Source: JACDCY01 sp964350145 (GTDB taxonomy: Bacteria > Gemmatimonadota > Gemmatimonadetes > Gemmatimonadales > Gemmatimonadaceae). From it: 59,044 bases of DNA. Numbering within the stretch: position 1 is the first letter of the stretch; each line of letters opens with the position of its first letter. Below the pieces are notes generated by a model. That model searched no databases. It worked only from the letters and a program-made list of their open reading frames with translations, and was not told the origin of the DNA. Of this stretch, positions 35,639-45,717 are shown piece by piece. The stretch covers positions 1 through 59,044 of the forward strand of contig CAYGJL010000019.1 of the NCBI GenBank assembly GCA_964350145.1. Direction: 5' to 3'. Position numbers and translations under genes: made by a program.

Positions 35639-37891
35639 ATGCGCCGCCTCATTTTCGCACTGCTTGCCCTCGCCGCCGCACCCGTTCACGCCGCGTTCGC
35701 CCAGGGACTGCTGGTGCCCCGGTGTGCGGAGACCCGCCGGCCATGCACGATTCAGGGCGGTGTCGCCCGGGTCCGGAGCGACGTGCGCGTCGAGCTGGCG
35801 TCCGGCGTGCTTCGCTACGAAGTCAACGAGACGTTCGTGAACAATGGCGGGGCGCTCGGCGAAGCCGACTACATCTTCCCGCTTCCGCGCAACGCGGCGT
35901 TCCGCGACCTGCGGCTCATGATCAACGGCGAGCTCGTGTCGGGCGAGACGATGGCTGCCGACCGCGCGCGGGCAATTTACGAAGAAATCGTGCGAAGCCA
36001 GCGCGACCCCGCACTGGTCGAATGGTTCGATCATGGATTGCTCCGCGCGCGAATCTTCCCGATCGCGCCGGGCGAGCGGAAGCAAGTCGTCGTGCGCTTC
36101 GACGTCGTGGCGGAGCGGCAGGGCGACGCTCTGAGGATCGATTATTTCCGCGGCACGGAGCCGCGCCCGCAGCCGGGCCGGCCGATTCCCGTTCGCGGCA
36201 ACGGCGACGACGGCTCGTTCTCTAATCAGCGAACGGTGTCCACGTTCCGGCTGCGGTATCCGGCCGGCGCCGCGCTCGGACGCGCGTACTCGCCGACGCA
36301 CTCGCTGCACGAGACGCGCGAGGGATCGTGGAGGACGTTCGAGTCGTCGGGGGGCGGCGCGGCGATCACCGTCCTGGTACCGCGGACGAGCGGCAGTCGT
36401 CCCGCCGTGACGCTGCTCACCCATGCAACCGGGCGCGACGACCAGTACGTGATGCTGTCGCTGTCGCCGGGAGATTCGCGCACGGCGGCCGCGAACCGCG
36501 ACGTCGCCTTCGTGCTCGACGTATCGGGCTCGATGCGCGGTGAGAAGATGCGCCAGGCAGTGCGGGCGGGAGAGGCCCTGCTGCGAACGCTTAGGCCGAC
36601 CGACCACTTCAGGATCATTCCGTTCAGCACCGACGTGGAGAGCTTCCGGCGCGCCTCAATCCCGGCCACGCCTACGAACGTCGCCGAGGCCGTGCGGTAC
36701 CTGCGGGGGCTCCGCGCGGAGGGCTCCACCAACATTCAGGCAGCACTGGAAGAAGCGCTGGATCACGAGGCGCGCGGAATTCCGATCGTGCTGTTTCTCA
36801 CCGACGGATTGCCGACGGTCGGCGAGCGAAACCAGGCGCGTCTCGCGCAGATCGCCGCGGATCGCCGCGGCCATGCGCGCGTGTTCACCTTCGGGCTGGG
36901 CGCGGACGTGAACGTCGCGCTGCTCGAGGAGCTCGCCATTGAAGGGCGTGGCACCGCGCAGTTCGTCCGACCCTCGGAGTCGATCGAGCGCGTCGTGTCA
37001 CTCGTGGCGCAGCGGCTCGGCGCCCCCGTGATCACCGATCTCAGGCTCGAGGCGAACGGCGTGCGGCTGCGGCAGGTGTATCCCCGGCTGCCAGCCGATG
37101 TATTCGCCGGACAGGATCTCGTGATCCTGGCGCGGTACGAGGGTCAGGGTCGCGGGAGCATCGAGCTCACCGGCACGTCGTCGCAGGGCCCGGTGCGGAT
37201 TCCGGTCGCGGCGAACTTTTCCTCTCGAGAGAGCGACAACGCTTTCGTCGCGCGTCTGTGGGCGATCCGCCGGATCGGATACCTGACCGCGGAGCGGAGA
37301 CGATCGGGCGCTTCGACGGAAGTGGACGACGAGATTCGTGAGCTCGGCCAGCGCTTCGGCATTCCGACGGAACTGTCGTCGTATCTGGTGCTCGAGCCAG
37401 GCATGGAGCGGTTCCGGGACGCCGCGATGCGCCCGGAGGCGTTGGCGGCCACCGGCGTCGCCGGCGGAAGAGTCATGAACCGGGCGGGAGATCTGGCCGG
37501 AAAGTCTGCCGCCGCGCCGCCGCCTGCCACGACCGGGGCGCAGGCGTTCGAAGCCGCCCGCAGGTCCGCCTCTCAGCGTGGCGCGAGCACTCTCGAAGCG
37601 GACGCGAGCGCGACCGCGAACGTGCGGAACGCCGCCGGTCGGACCTTCGTGCTCCGCGCGGGAGTATGGACAGACGTAGCTGACGCAAAGGCGAATTCGC
37701 GGCTGGTTCGCGTTCAGCCTTTCTCCGAGCTTTACTTCGCTCTCATGAAGGAGATACCGGAGATGCGCGAGATACTGGCTCTGGGCGAGCGCGTTCTGGC
37801 GCATGGCAGGCGCGTCCGCATCGAGCTGCATCCCGAGGGCTTGGCGCGGGTGACCGAATCCGAGCTAAATGCAATCGTGCGCGACTGGTAA
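35639..37891 (+). CDS. VIT and von Willebrand factor A domain protein
   Basis: The ATG at 35639 gives 750 residues with a signal peptide ending at AAFAQG; a GTG at 35615 is possible but extends the signal oddly. A VIT domain covers about residues 30-160 (VNETFVNNGGALGEADYIFPLPRNA pattern). The vWA domain follows at about 285-470, with the metal-site motif DVSGSM at 294-299 and LTDGLPTVGERN. A less conserved C-terminal part ends in VTESELNAIV. The LPXTG sorting motif seen in some relatives is absent. It is secreted and may bind proteins through the metal site. The sigma factor gene starts four bases after its stop. Confidence 0.88.
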   Translation: MRRLIFALLALAAAPVHAAFAQGLLVPRCAETRRPCTIQGGVARVRSDVRVELASGVLRYEVNETFVNNGGALGEADYIFPLPRNAAFRDLRLMINGELVSGETMAADRARAIYEEIVRSQRDPALVEWFDHGLLRARIFPIAPGERKQVVVRFDVVAERQGDALRIDYFRGTEPRPQPGRPIPVRGNGDDGSFSNQRTVSTFRLRYPAGAALGRAYSPTHSLHETREGSWRTFESSGGGAAITVLVPRTSGSRPAVTLLTHATGRDDQYVMLSLSPGDSRTAAANRDVAFVLDVSGSMRGEKMRQAVRAGEALLRTLRPTDHFRIIPFSTDVESFRRASIPATPTNVAEAVRYLRGLRAEGSTNIQAALEEALDHEARGIPIVLFLTDGLPTVGERNQARLAQIAADRRGHARVFTFGLGADVNVALLEELAIEGRGTAQFVRPSESIERVVSLVAQRLGAPVITDLRLEANGVRLRQVYPRLPADVFAGQDLVILARYEGQGRGSIELTGTSSQGPVRIPVAANFSSRESDNAFVARLWAIRRIGYLTAERRRSGASTEVDDEIRELGQRFGIPTELSSYLVLEPGMERFRDAAMRPEALAATGVAGGRVMNRAGDLAGKSAAAPPPATTGAQAFEAARRSASQRGASTLEADASATANVRNAAGRTFVLRAGVWTDVADAKANSRLVRVQPFSELYFALMKEIPEMREILALGERVLAHGRRVRIELHPEGLARVTESELNAIVRDW

Positions 37892-37894
37892 TGA

Positions 37895-38416
37895 ATGATT
37901 GACGTAGATCGCCTGTTCCGAACGTACAACGCGCAACTCGTGCGCTACCTGACCCGCCGGTTGGGTGATAGCGACCTTGCAGAAGAGGTGGCGCAGGAGA
38001 CGTTCGTGCGGGCGATGCGGCAGGACGAGCTTGTAAACGAGCGCGCGTGGCTGTTCGCGGTCGCGACGAACCTTCTGCGGGACGCGGCGCGGCGGCAGGA
38101 GCGGGAACGGAAGCACCTGACGCTGCTCGCGGCGGAATCGCGGGAAAGCTCCGAGGACGCGGACGTGGAGGCCGAGCTGTCGGTCGAGCGGTTGCGGCAG
38201 AGCGCGGCCGCGCGGCGGGCGCTCGGCGCGCTGGGCGAGAGGGACAGGTCGGCGCTGTTGATGAAGGAGGAGGGACTGAGCTATCCGGAGATCGCGGAAG
38301 CGCTCGATCTCTCGCCTGGCTCGGTGGGAACCACGCTGGCACGCGCGCGGCGACGACTCGTGGAAGCGTACGAAGGGCTCGAAGGACAAGGAGAGAGAAA
38401 TGACGCAGCATCCTGA
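37895..38416 (+). CDS. ECF-type RNA polymerase sigma factor
   Basis: This 173-residue protein has the two-domain ECF layout. Region 2 is RLFRTYNAQLVRYLTRRLGDSDLAEEVAQETFVRAM, and region 4 is LGALGERDRSALLMKEEGLSYPEIAEALDLSPGSVGTTLARARRRL. There is no region 1.1 or 3. Its stop overlaps the anti-sigma start by 17 bp, so both are coupled. It probably controls the VIT-vWA operon or an envelope response. Confidence 0.92.
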   Translation: MIDVDRLFRTYNAQLVRYLTRRLGDSDLAEEVAQETFVRAMRQDELVNERAWLFAVATNLLRDAARRQERERKHLTLLAAESRESSEDADVEAELSVERLRQSAAARRALGALGERDRSALLMKEEGLSYPEIAEALDLSPGSVGTTLARARRRLVEAYEGLEGQGERNDAAS

Positions 38417-39371
38417 AGAAGGCGCGCTGCACGCGTACATAGATGGCGAGCTGTCCCCGGCGGAAACTGTGGCGCTCGAACAGCACGTCAGCGAATGTGC
38501 GGTGTGCGCGGCGGCACTCGCAGAGGCGCGCGGGTTCGTCGCCGCCGCTTCGCGCGTGATAACCACGCTCGATACCGCGCCGTCGTCCGTGGCAAAGCCC
38601 GCGACCACGATTGTCGCGAAGCCGTCAGCTCCTGCACGCCGGGCGGTGCGGCCGCCGATCTTCCGCGTGCCATACGCGCGCGCGGCTGCGCTGCTGCTGC
38701 TCGTCGGGGGCACCGCGTTCGTGGTGGACCGCACGGGAACGTTTGAGCGGGGGAATAGCCAGCAAGCCGAATCGTTGCTGGCGGACGCCGCGACCGGGAG
38801 CGATCTCGCTGCATCGGCGCCGGCAGAAGCAGCGACCACGACCGTGGCAACTCCGATCACGGCACGGGCGGCGGCGGCGCAGCGGGGAGTCGCAGGCGGT
38901 GCCGCGAAAGACGCAGCGCCCGTGATTGGACAGACGTCAATCGTTGCGGGCAAGGCTGCGGCGCCCGAGCCCGTGAGCCCGACCGCTGTTCCGGCCGCGC
39001 CTCCGTCCCCGGCGAGGGCGGACATGAGACTCGAGGAGCTCGTCGTCACGAGCGCGCTGAGCTACGCGCCTACGGTCGTGCGTTATCGCACCCGCGACGG
39101 GATCATCGTCACGCTCACGGAGGAACCGCTGCGGACGAACTTCGCCGAGGAATCCGCGGCCACGCGGCAGAGCGCCCCGCCGTCGTTGCAGCGGAGGGTG
39201 ACCGCCCCGATGACCGCCCCGATGACTGCCCCGATGACTGCCCCGCCGATCAATTCATATCGCTGGTCGAATGCGGAGCGCGGAAAGATCTACACTCTGT
39301 CGGCGCCGTTGACGGTCGCGGAGCTGGAGGCGATCTCCAAGCGGTTGAATGAGCTGGAGCGGCTGCCCTGA
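38400..39371 (+). CDS. Anti-sigma factor with zinc finger and one membrane helix
   Basis: The 323-residue protein begins with the zinc-binding zf-HC2 motif (HAYIDGELSPAE... HVSECAVCAAAL, residues 11-40), which binds ECF factors in the cytoplasm. A membrane helix follows near residues 100-117 (AAALLLLVGGTAFVVD). The rest is a long Ala/Pro-rich periplasmic part with a 12-bp tandem repeat giving TAPM copies at 268-283. Signal relay probably involves cleavage or a periplasmic partner such as the VIT-vWA protein. Confidence 0.88.
   Translation: MTQHPEEGALHAYIDGELSPAETVALEQHVSECAVCAAALAEARGFVAAASRVITTLDTAPSSVAKPATTIVAKPSAPARRAVRPPIFRVPYARAAALLLLVGGTAFVVDRTGTFERGNSQQAESLLADAATGSDLAASAPAEAATTTVATPITARAAAAQRGVAGGAAKDAAPVIGQTSIVAGKAAAPEPVSPTAVPAAPPSPARADMRLEELVVTSALSYAPTVVRYRTRDGIIVTLTEEPLRTNFAEESAATRQSAPPSLQRRVTAPMTAPMTAPMTAPPINSYRWSNAERGKIYTLSAPLTVAELEAISKRLNELERLP
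39201..39248 (+). repeat. In-frame 12-bp tandem repeat in the anti-sigma gene (TAPM x4)
   Basis: Four units of A-C-(C/T)-GCCCCGATG, encoding Thr-Ala-Pro-Met, lie head to tail; the last unit is imperfect (Pro-Pro). The copy number is likely variable by slippage without frame loss. Confidence 0.9.
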
Positions 39372-39376
39372 CCGAT

Positions 39377-39955
39377 CTACATGACTCGAGTCCCGGCGGC
39401 GACTTCTACGACTTGCGCGATGCGTCGCTCGCGCGTTTCCGAGCGCTTGGCATCGTGAATCCAGCCCAGTAGCTGCCTCTTTCTCCCCTGAGGCATTCGC
39501 TCGAAGCTTTCCTTCGCGCGCTTGTCGGCGTTCAGCGCCTCTCGGAGATCACGTGGAACTGTGAGTGAATCCGGGGCCTCCATGTGTGCCCATGTGCCGT
39601 CCTTCTTCGCGACCCGGATCTTGTCCAAGCCGACTTCTGTCATGAACCCGGCCGCAACCATGTGCGCGACGCGCTCCTTGTTGGCCTTCGACCACCTGCT
39701 CTTTGGCTTGCGTGGCGTGAACAGCTGCCGGTATCTCGCTTCGTCGACCGGCTGCATGAGGCTGTCTATCCAGCCGAAGCACAGCGCTTCCTCAACCGCT
39801 TCGTCGTAGCGCACGGTGGGCTTGCCGGACGCCTTCTTGTAGAAGACGAGCCACACGCCGGGCGATCGCGCATGGTTCTTCTCCAACCACGCGCGCCATT
39901 TCTTCCGATCGCGCGCTTCTACGCGCTTGTATGACTCCGTGACGTTTGGCGACAT
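39377..39955 (-). CDS. YdeI/OmpD-associated family protein
   Basis: This 192-residue cytoplasmic protein has the YdeI N-terminal segment (WRAWLEKNHARSPGVWLVFYKKASG, EALCFGWIDS) and the C-terminal helical part (LREALNADKRAKESFERMPQGRKRQLLGWIHDAK, then ETRERRIAQVVE). The family is linked to polymyxin/bacteriocin protection in some Gammaproteobacteria, but its molecular role is unclear. The gene is convergent to the anti-sigma gene with a five-base gap and divergent from ettA. Confidence 0.9.
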   Translation of the reverse strand: MSPNVTESYKRVEARDRKKWRAWLEKNHARSPGVWLVFYKKASGKPTVRYDEAVEEALCFGWIDSLMQPVDEARYRQLFTPRKPKSRWSKANKERVAHMVAAGFMTEVGLDKIRVAKKDGTWAHMEAPDSLTVPRDLREALNADKRAKESFERMPQGRKRQLLGWIHDAKRSETRERRIAQVVEVAAGTRVM

Positions 39956-39977
39956 GCTGTGCTCGGTTATTGCCGTT

Positions 39978-40005
39978 ACTAGTCACCAGTCACTAGTCAC
40001 TAGTC
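39978..40005. repeat. Period-7 array, ACTAGTC/ACCAGTC x4
   Basis: ACTAGTC, ACCAGTC, ACTAGTC and ACTAGTC fill the short gap between the divergent ydeI-like and ettA genes. Confidence 0.85.
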
Positions 40006-40023
40006 ACCTAGTAACTTCAACCC

Positions 40024-41703
40024 ATGGCTCCTCCACAATTCATCTACGTAATGAAGGATCTGCGCAAGGTCGTCCCGCCCTCGCGGGAGATCCTGCGCGG
40101 CATCTGGCTCTCGTTCTATCACGGCGCAAAAATTGGTGTGCTGGGCGCCAACGGCGCAGGCAAGTCGTCGCTGCTGCGGATCATGGCGGGCGAGGACCAC
40201 GACTATCAGGGCGAGGCGTGGATCGCCGACGGCATGCGCGTCGGGTTTCTCTCTCAGGAGCCGCGGCTCGACGAATCGAAGAACGTGAAGGAGAACGTGG
40301 AGGACGGAGTCGCCGAGGTGCGCGACCTGCTCAAGCGGTTCGAGGAGATATCCGCGCGCTTTGCCGAGCCGATGGACGACGACCAGATGCAGAAGCTGCT
40401 GGACGAACAGTCGCGCGTGCAGGACGCGATCGAGGCGAAGGGCGCGTGGGAGATGGACCGGAAGATAGAGATCGCGATGGACGCGCTGCGTCTTCCACCC
40501 GCCGACGCGGACGTGAAGCAGTTGTCCGGCGGCGAGAAGCGGCGCGTGGCCCTGTGCCGCGTGCTGCTGGAGCAGCCCGATCTGCTGCTGCTGGACGAGC
40601 CGACAAACCACCTCGACGCCGAGTCGGTGGCGTGGCTGGAGCGACATCTGGCGGAATTCCCGGGAACGATCGTGGCGGTGACGCACGACCGGTATTTCCT
40701 GGACAACGTGGCCAAGTGGATCCTCGAGCTGGACCGCGGCGCGGGGATCCCGTACGAGGGGAACTACACGAGCTGGCTGGAGCAGAAGCGCACGCGGCTC
40801 GCGACCGAGGAAAAGCAGGCGTCCGCGCGGCAGCGAACGCTCGAGCGGGAGCTGGAGTGGGTGCGCATGGCGCCGCGCGCCCGGCAGGCGAAGAGCAAGG
40901 CGCGCGTGCAGAAGTTCGAGGAGCTGGAGAAGGAATCGCAGGGCGAGAAGCTGTACCAGCACGAGATCGTGATCCCGCCGCCGCCGCGGCTAGGCAACGA
41001 CGTGGTCATCGCGAACGGCCTGAGAAAGGCGTACGGCGACAAGCTGCTGTTCGACGATTTGACTTTCTCGCTGCCGCGCGGAGGGATCGTGGGAGTGATC
41101 GGTCCGAACGGCGCCGGCAAGACGACGCTCTTCCGGATCATCGTCGGGCAGGAGACTCCGGACGGAGGAACGCTCACGGTCGGCGACACTGTGGTGACCG
41201 CGTACGTGGATCAGTCGCGCGAGCTGGCGCCGAAGAAGACGGTGTACGACGAAGTGAGCGACGGCAACGACATCATCGTGGTGGGCAAGCGCGAGATCAA
41301 CGCGCGGGCGTATCTGGCGTCCTTCGGATTTCGCGGCACGGACCAGCAGAAGAAAGTCGAGAAGCTCTCCGGTGGTGAGCGCAACCGGCTGCATCTCGCC
41401 AAGCTGCTCAAGAGCGGCGGAAATCTGCTGCTGCTCGACGAGCCGACCAACGATCTCGACGTGGACACGCTGCGCGCGCTCGAGGACGCGCTGGTGGATT
41501 TCGCCGGCTGCGCGGTGGTGATCTCACACGACCGCTGGTTTCTGGACCGGATCGCGACTCACATCCTGGCGTTCGAGGGGAACAGCGAGGCCGTGTGGTT
41601 CGAGGGGAACTACCAGGCGTATCGCGAGGACTTCAAGCGGCGGAAGGGCGTGGATGCGGATCAGCCGCACCGCGTCGCCTACCGTAAGCTCGTGCGAGCG
41701 TAA
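40024..41703 (+). CDS. ettA: Energy-dependent translational throttle protein EttA (ABC-F)
   Basis: This 559-residue soluble protein has two ABC domains. Walker A sites are GANGAGKSS (residue 41) and GPNGAGKTT (residue 360), each with LSGGE signatures (LSGGEKRRVALCR and LSGGERNRLHLAK). Walker B parts are LLLLDEPTNHLD and LLLLDEPTNDLD. The linker between domains and the N-terminal IYVMKDLRKVVPPSREILRGIWLSF are specific to EttA. EttA binds the ribosomal E site and gates the first peptide bond according to ATP/ADP. The start at 40024 is an ATG just downstream of a period-7 array. Confidence 0.96.
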   Translation: MAPPQFIYVMKDLRKVVPPSREILRGIWLSFYHGAKIGVLGANGAGKSSLLRIMAGEDHDYQGEAWIADGMRVGFLSQEPRLDESKNVKENVEDGVAEVRDLLKRFEEISARFAEPMDDDQMQKLLDEQSRVQDAIEAKGAWEMDRKIEIAMDALRLPPADADVKQLSGGEKRRVALCRVLLEQPDLLLLDEPTNHLDAESVAWLERHLAEFPGTIVAVTHDRYFLDNVAKWILELDRGAGIPYEGNYTSWLEQKRTRLATEEKQASARQRTLERELEWVRMAPRARQAKSKARVQKFEELEKESQGEKLYQHEIVIPPPPRLGNDVVIANGLRKAYGDKLLFDDLTFSLPRGGIVGVIGPNGAGKTTLFRIIVGQETPDGGTLTVGDTVVTAYVDQSRELAPKKTVYDEVSDGNDIIVVGKREINARAYLASFGFRGTDQQKKVEKLSGGERNRLHLAKLLKSGGNLLLLDEPTNDLDVDTLRALEDALVDFAGCAVVISHDRWFLDRIATHILAFEGNSEAVWFEGNYQAYREDFKRRKGVDADQPHRVAYRKLVRA

Positions 41704-41781
41704 CGCTTAGCGACGATCGCCAGCTGGCGTGCATGCGGTGCAGTAAATGCGGCGACATTCCCTTCCCAACATGGAGTGTTT

Positions 41782-42567
41782 ATGCGACCGTTCCTGGTAA
41801 GTGCTGCGGTAGTGTGTATGGCTTCGGGCTTTGCCTATTCGGACGAGCGATCGCTGGCGAGCGCGCGTTTCTGCAGCCTCGTTCCTGTAGCCGCTCTGCG
41901 AGAGGCTTCGGTTTCCTTCTTCGTCGCCACTGCGAAATCTGACACTGTAGCTGCGGGCGCGGGCTCGGTTCGCCCAAGTCCGCTTGGCGGACACTGGGGC
42001 CCCGCAAACAATCGCGCGATTTACGGGCAGGTCGTAGCTATTCACGAGCTGGGAGGCGCGGCTGCTGCGGTCGCCGAATCCTCATTCGTACGACGCGCTT
42101 CACGAGAAGCCGTCGCGGTGCCGTGGGACTATGACCCGGCATGCCAACCGGTGCCTTGGGCGCGAAGCGCGCGCTGGGTAATCGACGCGCGACCCGGCTT
42201 TTATCGTGCTCGTCTCCGGCCGTCGACAGAATGGGCTGATGGTCGTCCTACATACGACGTGTACCACGCCGATATCGAACCTTACCCGCACGGGCTCTTC
42301 TTCCAGCGCGGTTATCGCGGCACCGATAGCGCACAGATGGCCACCGCGCTCACGGCAACGGAATACTTCGGCTTGTATGCCGCGCTGCCTGATGCGGTTA
42401 CAAGGATGTGCCATCCGCAGCGTGCGCTCCTGCAACTGGCTGACTGGGAGGCGGCGCATCCTGACCAGGCGGGCAGGTTCCCGGCCACCCGGGTCCTGGA
42501 ACAAGGGCGGAGGTTGATCACTTACCGATCAAGTTTTCCCTCCGCTCCGTCTGCCGCCCCTTGTTAA
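41782..42567 (+). CDS. Hypothetical secreted protein
   Basis: I place the start at the ATG at 41782 (GGAG five bases upstream) giving 261 residues with a signal peptide (MRPFLVSAAVVCMASGFAYS). I do not recognise a domain. The mature part contains repeated Trp, His and Tyr residues, a few cysteines (ACQPVPW, RMCHPQ) and the segment HWGPANNRAIYGQVVAIHELGG. The C-terminal third is rich in small residues and charged turns (DWEAAHPDQAGRF). Neighbours on both sides are translation factors, so there is no functional clue from context. A hairpin with a T tract follows its stop. Confidence 0.65.
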   Translation: MRPFLVSAAVVCMASGFAYSDERSLASARFCSLVPVAALREASVSFFVATAKSDTVAAGAGSVRPSPLGGHWGPANNRAIYGQVVAIHELGGAAAAVAESSFVRRASREAVAVPWDYDPACQPVPWARSARWVIDARPGFYRARLRPSTEWADGRPTYDVYHADIEPYPHGLFFQRGYRGTDSAQMATALTATEYFGLYAALPDAVTRMCHPQRALLQLADWEAAHPDQAGRFPATRVLEQGRRLITYRSSFPSAPSAAPC

Positions 42568-42586
42568 GCACGTAGCCTCAGCGCAC

Positions 42587-42608
42587 GCCGCTTCGGCGGT
42601 TTTCGCTT

Positions 42609-42610
<2 letters not shown>
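42587..42610 (+). terminator. Short intrinsic terminator (CCGC-TTCG-GCGG plus T tract)
   Basis: A four-base-pair GC stem (plus one GT pair) with a stable TTCG loop at 42588-42599 is followed by TTTTCGCTTTTA. It lies 20 bp past the hypothetical gene stop and just before the convergent prfC stop at 42609. Confidence 0.5.
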
Positions 42611-44207
<1,597 letters not shown>

Positions 44208-44215
44208 GGAAGCGT

Positions 44216-44243
44216 TTGGCTGTTGGCTATTGGCTTTTGGCGA
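44216..44243. repeat. Period-7 array, TTGGCTx x4
   Basis: TTGGCTG, TTGGCTA, TTGGCTT and TTGGCGA run head to tail upstream of prfC. It is the inverse complement of the CAGCCAA/TAGCCAA block at 13758. Confidence 0.85.
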
Positions 44244-44334
44244 CGGCGGTAGGAATCGCTGCGATGCTTCACGCGGCCGCTGCAGCAGGGAAGTTACACC
44301 CGGCGAGCGCGGCCATGCCTCTGAGGTGCCTGCG

Positions 44335-44838
44335 CTACTTCGGCGACAACCTCATGAGACGCTGGTCGAAGTCGAGCGTCACGTGAAAGCTGCTCAGGAA
44401 ATTCAGGCCGAGTAGTCCGTTCACGCCGCCGGCTCCCAGGTCGCTGAGGTGGCGAAGATCGAGCACGCACGCCGTGAGATTGGTCACGGTGGACGCCCCG
44501 ACCCGGATGGAATCCACCTGAACAAGCGCGACGCGTCCCGAGCCTCCCACGCCCGCGCCCAACCCCACTGCGCCGGTCTTGCGCGGAAGGGCAAGCTGTC
44601 GCGCCAGCTGCTCGTCCACGCAGGTGAGAGTGGCGCCGGTGTCGAGCACGAGATTGTAAGGGCCGGTGCCGTTGATGTGGACGCCGACGAGCAGGACGGC
44701 GCCTCCCCGTCCCGCGACGCGCAATGGAACCTCGCCTGCCGCCGTGTCGGCTTGCACGGTTACGCGCCCCGGCAAGGCTCCGTCGCAGCCGGTTCCGGCA
44801 AGGAGAGCGAGGAAGAGGACAGGAATCGGCAGCTTCAC
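44335..44838 (-). CDS. Retropepsin-like aspartic protease, lipoprotein
   Basis: A GTG at 44838 gives 167 residues with a signal peptide (VKLPIPVLFLALLAGTGC) that could be lipidated; a longer GTG start at 44937 lacks a signal. The active-site motif DTGATLTCV is of the single-domain retropepsin type (needs a dimer). GVNGLLGLNFLSSFHVTLDF near the end is the second conserved region. Such bacterial proteins act in the periplasm. The natural target is unknown. It is divergent from the DUF4142 gene. Confidence 0.78.
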   Translation of the reverse strand: MKLPIPVLFLALLAGTGCDGALPGRVTVQADTAAGEVPLRVAGRGGAVLLVGVHINGTGPYNLVLDTGATLTCVDEQLARQLALPRKTGAVGLGAGVGGSGRVALVQVDSIRVGASTVTNLTACVLDLRHLSDLGAGGVNGLLGLNFLSSFHVTLDFDQRLMRLSPK

Positions 44839-44960
44839 GCCCTGAAGTCTGTAGCCGGGGTGTGCGATTTGCCTATGTGAAGCGACAAAAGATCTTACTT
44901 GCCACGGTTTCCGACGGTCGGCACAATTACCCGACACACTACAGGCGGCCCGACAAAGTC

Positions 44961-45554
44961 ATGCGTCCTCTCTTCCGCAGCTGCATCCTGCTTCTGGCCG
45001 GGGGGACGTTTGCGGCCTGCGATCGTGAGGCCAGCGTCGAGTCCGAACAGGACGACACCGTCTCGGTGATGCTCAATTCGGAAGATCCCGACACCGCCCT
45101 GGGAGAGCCGTCGCTCAGTGACGCGCACATTCTCGCGCTATTCGACGCTTCCAGTATTACCGACAGCAGCGTCGCGGCGCTTGCCGCCACCAAGGGAAGC
45201 GCGGCGGTGCGTGATCTCGCGAAGAAGATGGTCGCCGATCATCACGCGCTGCGCGTGAGCATCGAGCGGCTGGCCAAGCGCATGGGCGTCACGCCCGATC
45301 TCCCTCCGGGCGAGACGTTTACTGCCGAGTACGGGCGAGCGCTGCAGCGGCTGACCGCCACGCCGCAGGGCAGGGACTTCGACAAGTCCTACGTGGATCG
45401 GGAGATCGAGGCCCACCTCGACATGCTCGAGGTCGCCACTGACGCCATGGCCATGGCGCGCGACGCCGAGCTCAAGCAATTCATTCAGCTCACCGCGCCC
45501 GGGATCGAGCGCCACCTCGACGCGGTGCAGGCGCTGCAGAAGCAGCTGATGTAA
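44961..45554 (+). CDS. DUF4142 lipoprotein
   Basis: The ATG at 44961 gives 197 residues with a lipoprotein signal (lipobox FAAC). The rest is a long helical bundle with AKKMVADHHALRVSIERLAKRMGV (the conserved HH pair) and EIEAHLDMLEVATDAMAM, both typical of the DUF4142 ferritin-like fold. Members are periplasmic or outer-membrane linked and of unknown function, possibly metal-binding. It is divergent from the aspartic protease gene. Confidence 0.88.
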   Translation: MRPLFRSCILLLAGGTFAACDREASVESEQDDTVSVMLNSEDPDTALGEPSLSDAHILALFDASSITDSSVAALAATKGSAAVRDLAKKMVADHHALRVSIERLAKRMGVTPDLPPGETFTAEYGRALQRLTATPQGRDFDKSYVDREIEAHLDMLEVATDAMAMARDAELKQFIQLTAPGIERHLDAVQALQKQLM

Positions 45555-45663
45555 TGCCGCCCGGTTTTCGAGGGGTTGAACCCACGGATTGAGCGTGACA
45601 CGAGCGTGCCGGAAGCGACCGCGAGGGAGCTGAATTCAGGGCCAGAACCCTTGGGGCAAACAG

Positions 45664-45709
45664 ATGCAAGCAAGTAAGTACTTGCATTTGGGCCATCGGT
45701 GTGTATTTT
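45664..45709 (+). promoter_or_regulatory. TetR operator and promoter (ATGCAAG-N10-CTTGCAT)
   Basis: ATGCAAG at 45664-45670 and CTTGCAT at 45681-45687 are perfect inverse arms; inside them GCAAGTA/TACTTGC form another. TTGCAT (45682-45687) is a -35 box, and 16 bases later TATTTT (45704-45709) is a -10. The ATG at 45718 is only nine bases past the -10, so the message is probably leaderless. The operator covers the -35, which fits self-repression. Confidence 0.68.
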
Positions 45710-45717
45710 CAGTCCCC

